From an uncultured Actinomycetes bacterium (GTDB lineage Bacteria; Actinomycetota; Actinomycetes; Nanopelagicales; Nanopelagicaceae), in contig CAIZHT010000016.1 in the NCBI GenBank assembly GCA_903932885.1, forward strand, positions 1 to 5,061: DNA of 5,061 nt. Direction: 5' to 3'. Both the position numbers and the translations under genes were made by a program. The notes under the pieces were generated by a model. It had not been told where the DNA came from and ran no database searches. It saw only the letters and a list, made by a program, of their open reading frames with translations. Shown here in pieces: positions 1 through 5,061 of the stretch. How positions within the stretch are numbered: position 1 is the stretch's first letter; each line of letters starts with the position of its first letter.

Positions 1-402
1 ATCACGCAACATTTGAGCTGTTCCAACCGGGACAGTTGATTTACCGACAACTAGTGATCCACTTTTCAAATATGGGGCAATTGCTGCAACGGATGCTTTT
101 ACATATGTTAGATCTGCAGCAAGACCATCTTTACTCTGTGGAGTTCCAACACAAATAAAATGCACATCAGCATCGGCAACAGCAGAAAAATCTGTCGTAA
201 AAGTGAGTCTGCCCGTCTTTATTTCACTTGCAAGGAGTGTGTCTAAACCTGGTTCATAGAATGGAAGCTCACCACGAGAGAGCTGGGCAATCTTTTGTGC
301 ATCTGTATCGACACCAACAACTGTGAAACCAAGTGAGGACATACATGCTGCGTGAGTTGCACCTAAGTAACCTGTACCAACGACTGAGAGCTTGAGAGTC
401 AT
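1..402 (-). CDS. ugd: UDP-glucose 6-dehydrogenase, N-terminal part (cut by window edge)
   Basis: This family oxidises UDP-glucose to UDP-glucuronate with two NAD+ in the cytoplasm, giving uronic acid precursors for envelope polysaccharides. The 134 codons present read MTLKLSVVGTGYLG from an ATG at 402 and stay open to base 1, so the C-terminal part, including the catalytic cysteine, lies outside. The Rossmann glycine motif GTGYLG is at residues 9-14, with an acidic VDTD at about 31-34 after the second strand, as expected for NAD binding. FICVGTPQ (82-89), the DGLAADL stretch (92-98) and KSTVPVGT (121-128) are family hallmarks. VGTP plus DGxxADL favours UDP-glucose over UDP-ManNAc dehydrogenases, but the substrate is not proven. 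The gene follows the LCP gene by 13 nt and probably shares its transcript. No Shine-Dalgarno is visible; a TAGACT box 6 nt upstream could give a leaderless mRNA. Confidence 0.93.
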   Translation of the reverse strand, partial: MTLKLSVVGTGYLGATHAACMSSLGFTVVGVDTDAQKIAQLSRGELPFYEPGLDTLLASEIKTGRLTFTTDFSAVADADVHFICVGTPQSKDGLAADLTYVKASVAAIAPYLKSGSLVVGKSTVPVGTAQMLRD

Positions 403-414
403 ATCGTCAGTCTA
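403..414 (-). promoter_or_regulatory. Possible leaderless -10 box for the dehydrogenase gene
   Basis: On the minus strand TAGACT (414-409) fits the actinobacterial -10 pattern TANNNT. It is followed by 6 nt and then the ATG, so transcription could start at the A of the start codon. The 13-nt gap after the LCP stop has no GGAGG-like site. I see no TTGAC-like -35 at 17-18 bp. The match is short and could be chance; read-through from the LCP gene is the simpler source of expression. Confidence 0.3.
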
Positions 415-415
415 T

Positions 416-1528
416 CTATTTGAGTGCACCGCATGGATCTTCATCAGCTGTTCGTGTCTTGAATTTATCAACGATAGTTACTTCAGGGGTCTTTGTTGAA
501 CTAGCCGATGGTGATGGTGTGACCTCATCAACAATTGGTAAATCATCGCGAAGTCTTTGAAATAGCTCTGGAGCCAGGACTGAATCCCATGTAACTACAG
601 AACCCAGCCCAGGGACTCGAGCATTTGTATTACCTAATGGAATTGTTAGCGTGCGAACTTTACCTGGCGAAAGATTCTTCATCTGCTTTGCAAGAGTTAG
701 CAAATCGTCTTGATTAAGATTTGAATCGGTTTTGAGACTTGCAATTGTTGCATTGAAAAAATTGACAAGTTTTATTGGGTTGAGAAGAACTCCAGTACTT
801 GTTGCTTTACGCAATACAGCACTCATAAATTGTTGTTGACGTTGCATACGCCCTAGATCGCCCATCCCATCAAAATCTCGAGTGCGCACATACTTCAGCG
901 ATTCAATTCCGTTGAGTGTATGGACGCCAGCAGGAAGCACCAGGTGGCTATTTGGATCATCAATATCTCGCTTAGTACACACTTGAATTCCACCAATAGC
1001 ATCTACGATGCCAGCAAATCCTGCAAAGCTAACTTCGATGTAGTGATCAATTTTAAGAGTTGATTTTGCTTCAAAAGTTTGAATCAGCAAAGGTGCTCCA
1101 CCCCATGCGAATGCTGCATTTATTTTCGCTTGTGTTGCAGCAATTTGAGATTTTCCATCCATGCTTGTGTGCGCAGGGACTGTCACGAGTGAATCACGGG
1201 GGATTGAAATAATCATGGCTTTATCGCGCGCTTTACTAATGTGCACTAAGAGCATTGTGTCTGAGCGTCCACCAGCAGCAGTCTTCGTACTACCTACGCG
1301 CAATAATTTCTGTTGCTCTTTAGTCAAACCTTCTCGTGTATCTGAACCTACTAAGAGATAATTGAGAGCCTTGGAAGTTTTTTCAGGGCGAGATTTTAAG
1401 CCACCGAAAACATCAATGCGATCGATAGAACCGCTCACTTGGCCAAGTGCAAGCCATGAGAATGTCGAAAGGAGAATGATGCCCACAGAGAGTGAGGTAA
1501 TTATCCGAATCGTTCGCGTCGCTTTCAC
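416..1528 (-). CDS. LytR-CpsA-Psr (LCP) family glycopolymer ligase
   Basis: LCP enzymes transfer lipid-linked glycopolymers to peptidoglycan or other envelope acceptors on the outer face of the membrane. The 370-residue protein has a short basic N-terminus, one membrane segment at about 8-29 and an exported domain, as is typical. LCP motifs appear in order: GSDTR (61-65), RSDTMLLVHI (88-97), SIPRDS (108-113), KINAAFAWGG (135-144), the VDAIGGIQV region (175-183) and RTRDFDGMGDLGRMQRQQ (215-232). These hold the Arg and Asp residues that bind pyrophosphate and the metal (for example D90, R111, D112, R215, R217, R227, R230). A Ser/Thr/Pro-rich stretch lies at 337-349. Cys184 and Cys366 are exported and may pair. 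GTG at 1528 is the only usual start codon before the upstream in-frame stop (1576-1574), and it has no clear Shine-Dalgarno. The gene is divergent from the glycosyltransferase and 13 nt before ugd. The acceptor and polymer are unknown. Confidence 0.94.
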   Translation of the reverse strand: MKATRTIRIITSLSVGIILLSTFSWLALGQVSGSIDRIDVFGGLKSRPEKTSKALNYLLVGSDTREGLTKEQQKLLRVGSTKTAAGGRSDTMLLVHISKARDKAMIISIPRDSLVTVPAHTSMDGKSQIAATQAKINAAFAWGGAPLLIQTFEAKSTLKIDHYIEVSFAGFAGIVDAIGGIQVCTKRDIDDPNSHLVLPAGVHTLNGIESLKYVRTRDFDGMGDLGRMQRQQQFMSAVLRKATSTGVLLNPIKLVNFFNATIASLKTDSNLNQDDLLTLAKQMKNLSPGKVRTLTIPLGNTNARVPGLGSVVTWDSVLAPELFQRLRDDLPIVDEVTPSPSASSTKTPEVTIVDKFKTRTADEDPCGALK

Positions 1529-1540
1529 AAGGAGAGCGTA
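1529..1540 (-). promoter_or_regulatory. Possible leaderless -10 box for the LCP gene
   Basis: On the minus strand TACGCT (1540-1535) matches TANNNT and is followed by 6 nt (CTCCTT) and the GTG start at 1528. The upstream CTCTCCTT is the complement of a ribosome-binding site, so conventional Shine-Dalgarno initiation is unlikely. That makes a leaderless transcript starting at the GTG plausible. No recognisable -35 is visible at 17-18 bp. Confidence 0.38.
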
Positions 1541-1549
1541 CTTGGGCGA

Positions 1550-1560
1550 TACGGTGGAGG
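1550..1560 (+). promoter_or_regulatory. Shine-Dalgarno site, and possible -10, for the glycosyltransferase gene
   Basis: GGAGG at 1556-1560, extended as GGAGGGG, lies 4 nt before the ATG at 1565, close but usable, and it supports that start. Directly before it, TACGGT (1550-1555) fits TANNNT. A start 6-7 nt after that box would remove the Shine-Dalgarno, so the two signals cannot both serve the same mRNA. The real promoter may lie further left, inside the 5' end of the LCP gene. The ribosome-binding site is the firmer part of this entry. Confidence 0.5.
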
Positions 1561-1564
1561 GGTT

Positions 1565-2566
1565 ATGACGACATCAGCAAATGAGTTATATGGCTCACCG
1601 AAGCGCCAGATATCTATCATCCTGCCCGTTCTCAATGAAGCGGATCATCTTGAAGAGTCGGTTCAGTCGATTCTTACTCAGGATTATTTAGGGGATATCG
1701 AAATAATTCTTGCTATAGCTCCATCTCAAGATGAAACCGAAAAGATTGCACATGCTCTTGCCGAAAAGGATTCACGAATAGTTCTTGTTGAAAATCCAAG
1801 TGGTCGTACTGCAAGTGCTCTCAATATCGCGATTGCCGCTACAAAGTATTCAATCATAGTCCGAGTCGATGGTCATTCACACATACCAAAGAATTACTTG
1901 ACTTTAGTCTCGGAAATTCTTGAAAAAACTGGCGCAGTAAATGTTGGTGGAGTTATGGATGCACAAGGACGTACGCTTTTTGAACGTGGAGTTGCGCGCG
2001 CAATGAAGAGCGCACTCGGTGTTGGCGCATCACGTTTTCATACAGGAGGAGCTGCTGGTGAGGCAGATACTGTTTATCTAGGAGCGTTTAGAAAAGAGGC
2101 ACTCATTGCAGCAGGGAGTTTCGATGAGCGATTTACGCGTGCACAAGATTGGGAACTCAATCACAGATTGCGCAAGGCTGGAGGAAAGATTTATTTCGAT
2201 CCACGGCTCGTTGTAACGTATAGACCACGCTCATCCGTGCTTGCACTTGCAAAGCAATATTTCAATTATGGACGCTGGCGTAGAGTTGTTTCGCGCACTC
2301 ATCAAGGAACTATCAACTATCGCTATCTTGCACCACCTGTTGCTGTGCTAGGAAGTTTGCTATCAATTCTGATGAGTTTTTTTCTTTCAACAATCTTTAT
2401 TATCCCACTAGCAATTTATCTCACCTTTATTTTGCTTGCATCATTTCGAATTGCTCGATCTATAGGTGAAATCATCTGCATGCCCCTTATTCTGCTGACA
2501 ATGCATATGTCTTGGGGCATTGGATTCATCACTTCACCTAAATCACTAGCCCCTAAGGCCAAGTAA
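1565..2566 (+). CDS. Membrane-anchored family 2 glycosyltransferase (ExoA-like)
   Basis: GT2 enzymes move a sugar from a nucleotide donor to an acceptor, here probably a lipid-linked glycan on the cytoplasmic face. The 333-residue protein opens its GT-A fold with QISIILPVLNEADHLEESV (15-33), the usual GT2 start. The metal- and nucleotide-binding site is VRVDGHSHIP (99-108), with DGH instead of strict DxD, as in ExoA-type enzymes. The acceptor and catalytic-base region is AQDWELNHRLRKAGG (193-207), D195 being the likely base. QYFNYGRWRR (231-240) resembles the QxxRW-type motif of membrane GT2 proteins. Two to three hydrophobic segments follow at about 257-275, 276-296 and 302-322. The ATG has a GGAGG 4 nt upstream. 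It starts the rightward gene set ahead of the ABC exporter, which suggests its product is exported by that transporter. Donor, acceptor and linkage cannot be read from the sequence. Confidence 0.9.
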   Translation: MTTSANELYGSPKRQISIILPVLNEADHLEESVQSILTQDYLGDIEIILAIAPSQDETEKIAHALAEKDSRIVLVENPSGRTASALNIAIAATKYSIIVRVDGHSHIPKNYLTLVSEILEKTGAVNVGGVMDAQGRTLFERGVARAMKSALGVGASRFHTGGAAGEADTVYLGAFRKEALIAAGSFDERFTRAQDWELNHRLRKAGGKIYFDPRLVVTYRPRSSVLALAKQYFNYGRWRRVVSRTHQGTINYRYLAPPVAVLGSLLSILMSFFLSTIFIIPLAIYLTFILLASFRIARSIGEIICMPLILLTMHMSWGIGFITSPKSLAPKAK

Positions 2567-2588
2567 GACATATCTATTTGCCTCGCTG

Positions 2589-2604
2589 AGGTAACCTTTC
2601 ATCT
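2589..2604 (+). promoter_or_regulatory. Possible leaderless promoter before the permease gene, overlapping a small dyad
   Basis: In the 38-bp gap between the glycosyltransferase stop and the permease ATG, TAACCT (2592-2597) fits TANNNT and ends 7 nt before the ATG at 2605. That is the spacing for a transcript starting at the A of ATG. It lies in the 9-bp dyad AGGTAACCT (2589-2597), which could be an operator half or chance. The only Shine-Dalgarno-like run, GAGG at 2588-2591, is 13 nt from the ATG, rather far. No -35 is evident. If real, the exporter and SpoIID genes could be transcribed separately from the glycosyltransferase gene. Confidence 0.38.
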
Positions 2605-3432
2605 ATGAGTGCCCCACTTCAAGTGTACGAACCTTTCCGCGCGGGACTTCCGCCGCTGGGTCGCTATTGGAAATCTCTATGGGCACGTCGAACCTTTATT
2701 TCGCAGTACTCGAAATCTGAATTACGAGAACAACACTTTGATTCAGTTTTTGGCCAATTATGGTTAATCCTCAATCCATTACTGCTCTCTGTTGTCTATT
2801 TCTTACTTATCGTCATCATCGGTGGAAGTAGTGATTCGACCCGATACGGCCACCTCACAGCTACTTTATTTCTATTTTATTTGGTGAGTAATAGCCTCAC
2901 AGGTGGCGTCAAATCGGTAACGGCGGGACAACGTCTTATTCTCAACACCGCTTTTCCACGCATCATGCTGCCGATATCAGCGACAATCATTGCGCTCTTT
3001 AAATTCCTACCAACTCTCTTCGTTTTTCTTGTTTTGAGAACGATCATTGGTCTTCCATTTGGATGGGAAATGCTTTGGGCAATTCCCATATTTTTCATAG
3101 GGCTACTTTTTTCCTTAGGTGTTGCAATCACTATTTCATGTGTAAATGTTTACTTCCGAGATATAACTAGTTTCTTGCCGTACCTAACGCGAACACTGCT
3201 CTATCTCTCACCAATTCTTTATGAGGCATCAAGTTTGTCGCCAAAATTACGTACTCTAGAAATTTTCAATCCCTTATTTCCTATTTTAGATTCATGGTCT
3301 CAAGCAGTGGTTCATTCACAAGTTCCGTCAACATCGAGCATGCTTCAAGGCCTTGCTTGGGCATTGGGAGTTTTCTTAGTTGGAACTTATTTCTTCCTAT
3401 CAAGGGAGCGCGAATTTGCCGTCCGACTCTAA
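2605..3432 (+). CDS. ABC-2 type polysaccharide exporter permease (Wzm/TagG-like)
   Basis: This is the membrane half of an ABC exporter that moves lipid-linked polysaccharide or teichoic-acid-like polymer from the cytoplasm to the outer membrane face. The 275-residue length is typical. An amphipathic N-terminal region (about 17-46, with KSLWARRTFISQYSKSELR) precedes about six membrane segments near 52-73, 84-103, 119-146, 157-180, 189-207 and 247-265. Family marks are FGQLWLILNPLLLSVVYFLL (49-68), VNVYFRDI (180-187), LSPILYE (201-207) and FNPLFPI (221-227). The next gene, which overlaps it by 17 nt, encodes the matching ATPase, so the two are probably made together and form a 2+2 complex. The ATG at 2605 gives the expected N-terminus. 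The exported polymer is unknown; the upstream glycosyltransferase and divergent LCP and ugd genes suggest a peptidoglycan-attached glycan with uronic acid. Confidence 0.92.
   Translation: MSAPLQVYEPFRAGLPPLGRYWKSLWARRTFISQYSKSELREQHFDSVFGQLWLILNPLLLSVVYFLLIVIIGGSSDSTRYGHLTATLFLFYLVSNSLTGGVKSVTAGQRLILNTAFPRIMLPISATIIALFKFLPTLFVFLVLRTIIGLPFGWEMLWAIPIFFIGLLFSLGVAITISCVNVYFRDITSFLPYLTRTLLYLSPILYEASSLSPKLRTLEIFNPLFPILDSWSQAVVHSQVPSTSSMLQGLAWALGVFLVGTYFFLSREREFAVRL
3404..3408 (+). promoter_or_regulatory. Shine-Dalgarno inside the permease gene that fixes the ATPase start
   Basis: GGGAG lies within the last codons of the permease gene, 7 nt before TTG 3416. This spacing makes TTG 3416 the best start for the ATPase. 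The competing TTG at 3380 also has a GGGAG (3366-3370), 9 nt upstream, but would extend the overlap to 53 nt and add residues with no family resemblance. Confidence 0.6.
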
Positions 3433-4210
3433 AGCGCCCTTGCTTACCAATGAAGTTGCGGTCTCAGTTCGCAATCTTGGTCTTACATACACAACTGCAA
3501 TAGATCGCAGACCAACTCTCAAAGCGCGACTAAAAAGTTTTGGTGGCAAGCAGACAAGAACCATTCGCGCTCTCGATAATGTAAATCTAGATATTGAGTA
3601 TGGGCAAGTGTTAGGAGTAATTGGCACTAACGGTGCAGGAAAATCTTCGCTGATGCGTGTGATTGCTGGAATCTTGCCACCATCGCAAGGCCGTGTTGAA
3701 GTCTATGGAAGCGTCAGTACATTGCTGGCACTAGGTGTTGGATTCAATCCTGCTATGTCAGGTCGCGATAATGTTTTTCTCGGGGGGCTTGCAGCTGGAA
3801 TGAGTCGCGATCAGATTGAAGAACATTTCGATGAAATTGCTGACTTTTCTGAATTAGGTGAAGCAATAGATTCTCCGATGCGCACATATTCCTCTGGAAT
3901 GTATGCCCGCTTAGCCTTCTCTGTTGCAGCAACAGTTCGTCCAGATATTCTCATAGTCGATGAAGCGTTGAGCACGGGAGATGCGAAATTCAAGGAGAAG
4001 AGCTTTAACAGAATAAAGGAATTACGTAGTGATGAGCGTGCGCTTATTTTAGTGAGTCACGCGATGGGAACATTACGTGAGGTTTGTAACGATATTGCAT
4101 GGTTACACAAGGGCAAATTAGTCCAGCGCGGTGAACCAAATATAGTTATTGATGCATATCAAGAATTTCTTCATGTCGGAAAGAGCGCAGTTGTCGATGA
4201 GGATCTCTAA
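3416..4210 (+). CDS. ABC transporter ATPase for polysaccharide export (Wzt/TagH-like, short form)
   Basis: This is the ATP-hydrolysing half of the glycan exporter, working on the inner membrane face with the permease encoded just before it. From TTG 3416 it is 264 residues. Walker A GTNGAGKS is at 70-77, the signature YSSGM at 158-162, Walker B ILIVDE at 178-183 and the switch histidine in VSH at 213-215. Between Walker A and the signature, the stretch LLALGVGFNPAMSGRDNV (103-120) is characteristic of the Wzt/TagH branch and replaces the usual glutamine loop. DEALSTGDAKFKEKS after Walker B is also typical. The N-terminal insert TLKARLKSFGGK (about 34-45) matches the extended start seen in this branch. 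The protein ends about 45 residues after the switch region, so it has no C-terminal carbohydrate-binding domain like that of E. coli O9a Wzt. It overlaps the permease by 17 nt and the SpoIID gene by 14 nt. Confidence 0.92.
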   Translation: MPSDSKAPLLTNEVAVSVRNLGLTYTTAIDRRPTLKARLKSFGGKQTRTIRALDNVNLDIEYGQVLGVIGTNGAGKSSLMRVIAGILPPSQGRVEVYGSVSTLLALGVGFNPAMSGRDNVFLGGLAAGMSRDQIEEHFDEIADFSELGEAIDSPMRTYSSGMYARLAFSVAATVRPDILIVDEALSTGDAKFKEKSFNRIKELRSDERALILVSHAMGTLREVCNDIAWLHKGKLVQRGEPNIVIDAYQEFLHVGKSAVVDEDL

Positions 4211-5061
4211 GAGCCTTGTAGCAATTCTTTTTCTTCAATTATTTATTCCGCAAGCCCATGCAATTGAAACTCCTTCTTCATTTTCTTTTCGTGGTTCTGG
4301 CTATGGCCATGGGGTTGGTATGAGTCAAATAGGCGCACGAGCGATGGCTCTAGCTGGTGAAAGTCCACTATCAATCCTTCGCTATTACTACTCAGGTGTT
4401 GAAATTGAATCATTGCCTGATACACAAACTATTCGAGTAAATATCGGACACTTACTCAAAAACATAAAACTAGCAATGCCAACACCTAATTCAACAATGA
4501 GTGCATTTATCTCAAATGATAAATCTGTAGCACAGGTACCTTCCAAGAGTTCATTTACATTTGCAATTTCAGGCTCTCAAATTTCCCTTACTACAGTGAC
4601 AGGCAAGAAGAGTCAGGCGATAACACGAAGCCGAGAATTTACAATTCGATGGAGCGGGGAGAGCGCAACTGTTTCGGTGACGGATTCTAAAGGAACTATG
4701 AAATATAGATATGGTCAGATTCAATTGAAATCAGTGCGTACCAAAGATGGCAAATACTTTATAGAAGCCACAAACTCATTACGTCTTCACGATGAATATC
4801 TCTATGGAATTGGAGAAGTACCATCCTCTTGGCCAGCAGCGGCACTACAAGCACAAGCGATAGCTTCTCGCACATATGCACTGAGCAAAACTGGAACTAT
4901 AAAGAGTGCCTGCGATTGCAATCTATACGGTTCAATCTCTGATCAAAGTTTTATTGGTTACGCCAAAGAGAGCGAGCCTCTTTATGGAAAGTTTTGGAGA
5001 GAAGCAGTAGATGCAACTATGTCTAGTGATTCAACTGGACTTGTAATCACGATGCAAGGCC
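4197..5061 (+). CDS. Secreted SpoIID/LytB-domain protein, probable peptidoglycan-acting enzyme (3' end missing)
   Basis: SpoIID-domain proteins cleave or modify peptidoglycan glycan strands; B. subtilis SpoIID is a lytic transglycosylase acting on strands stripped of stem peptides. The 288 codons present run off the right edge without a stop. Residues 1-22 are a clear signal peptide: basic MRISK, a hydrophobic core and AHA before a likely cut at 22/23. A glycine-rich motif GSGYGHGVGMSQIGARAMA follows at 33-51, then LRYYYSGVEI (61-70), a less conserved beta-rich middle (about 77-190), and the SpoIID core EYLYGIGEVPSSWPAAALQAQ at 200-220 with AIASRTYAL at 221-229. Glu207 is the likely catalytic acid by alignment with SpoIID. 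CDC at 239-241 and LYGSISDQSFIGY (243-255) continue the domain. ATG 4197 lies inside the ATPase 3' end, giving a 14-nt overlap and probable translational coupling; only a weak purine run (4178-4185) serves as ribosome-binding site. The substrate is inferred. Confidence 0.88.
   Translation, partial: MRISKSLVAILFLQLFIPQAHAIETPSSFSFRGSGYGHGVGMSQIGARAMALAGESPLSILRYYYSGVEIESLPDTQTIRVNIGHLLKNIKLAMPTPNSTMSAFISNDKSVAQVPSKSSFTFAISGSQISLTTVTGKKSQAITRSREFTIRWSGESATVSVTDSKGTMKYRYGQIQLKSVRTKDGKYFIEATNSLRLHDEYLYGIGEVPSSWPAAALQAQAIASRTYALSKTGTIKSACDCNLYGSISDQSFIGYAKESEPLYGKFWREAVDATMSSDSTGLVITMQG

Noticed and set aside
1161..1568. Two plus-strand open frames (1161-1361 and 1362-1568) opposite the LCP gene
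   Set aside because: They are antisense to conserved LCP coding sequence, lack recognisable motifs and have no upstream gene context. They look like shadows of the real frame.
2567..2604. Intrinsic terminator between the glycosyltransferase and permease genes
   Set aside because: The only stem is CCTC/GAGG with a 3-nt loop and it is not followed by a T-run, so it is too weak to call.
2877..3131. Minus-strand open frame within the permease gene
   Set aside because: It is antisense to conserved membrane segments of the permease and its basic, motif-free product resembles a chance translation.
3294..3503. Plus-strand open frame spanning the permease-ATPase junction
   Set aside because: It overlaps two strongly supported genes in a third frame, with no family resemblance.
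3400..3993. Minus-strand open frames at 3400-3627 and 3811-3993
   Set aside because: Both are antisense to the ATPase gene, across its Walker A and signature/Walker B regions, so their composition is explained by the sense strand.
4243..4425. Minus-strand 60-codon open frame near the right end
   Set aside because: It lies opposite the signal peptide and GHGVGMSQ region of the SpoIID-domain gene, which is well supported by motifs.
4197..5061. A sporulation locus because of the SpoIID similarity
   Set aside because: No other sporulation gene is present. SpoIID/LytB domains are common in non-sporulating bacteria, and all neighbours are glycan export and attachment genes.
1..5061. Frameshifts, pseudogenes, insertion sequences, tRNA genes, CRISPR repeats
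   Set aside because: All six frames read through their family motifs without breaks, gaps are at most 38 bp, and I saw no direct or inverted repeats of the kind these elements need.

Overview
The window is a compact cell-envelope glycopolymer locus, probably from a moderately low-GC actinobacterium. GC looks to be in the low forties percent on the lines I sampled by eye. The actinobacterial assignment is inference. It rests on the LytR-CpsA-Psr (LCP) ligase with exported cysteines, the actinobacterial-style SpoIID/LytB layout, and TANNNT boxes 6-7 nt before starts that have no usable Shine-Dalgarno. A streamlined freshwater group such as Nanopelagicales (acI) would fit, but the window alone cannot prove it.

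Layout. Minus strand, leftward: an LCP-family ligase gene (1528-416, GTG start), then after 13 nt a UDP-glucose 6-dehydrogenase gene (402-1, cut by the window edge). Plus strand, rightward from a 36-bp divergent gap: a membrane-anchored family 2 glycosyltransferase (1565-2566), a 38-bp gap, a Wzm/TagG-like ABC-2 permease (2605-3432), a Wzt/TagH-like ATPase (best start TTG 3416, end 4210, overlapping the permease by 17 nt), and a secreted SpoIID/LytB-domain protein (4197 to beyond the right edge, overlapping the ATPase by 14 nt). Coding density is close to complete; no gap exceeds 38 bp. I see no RNA gene, mobile element, CRISPR array or convincing terminator.

How the genes may work together (inference from families and order). 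The dehydrogenase supplies UDP-glucuronate. The glycosyltransferase adds sugars on the cytoplasmic face. The two-part ABC exporter moves the lipid-linked glycan across the membrane. The LCP enzyme transfers it to peptidoglycan or a similar acceptor. The SpoIID-domain protein acts outside the cell, perhaps trimming peptidoglycan glycan strands. Each part belongs to a known family. The least ordinary aspects are the overlap-coupled SpoIID-domain gene in an ABC glycan-export operon and the recurring leaderless-type start signals. I found no clearly new system.
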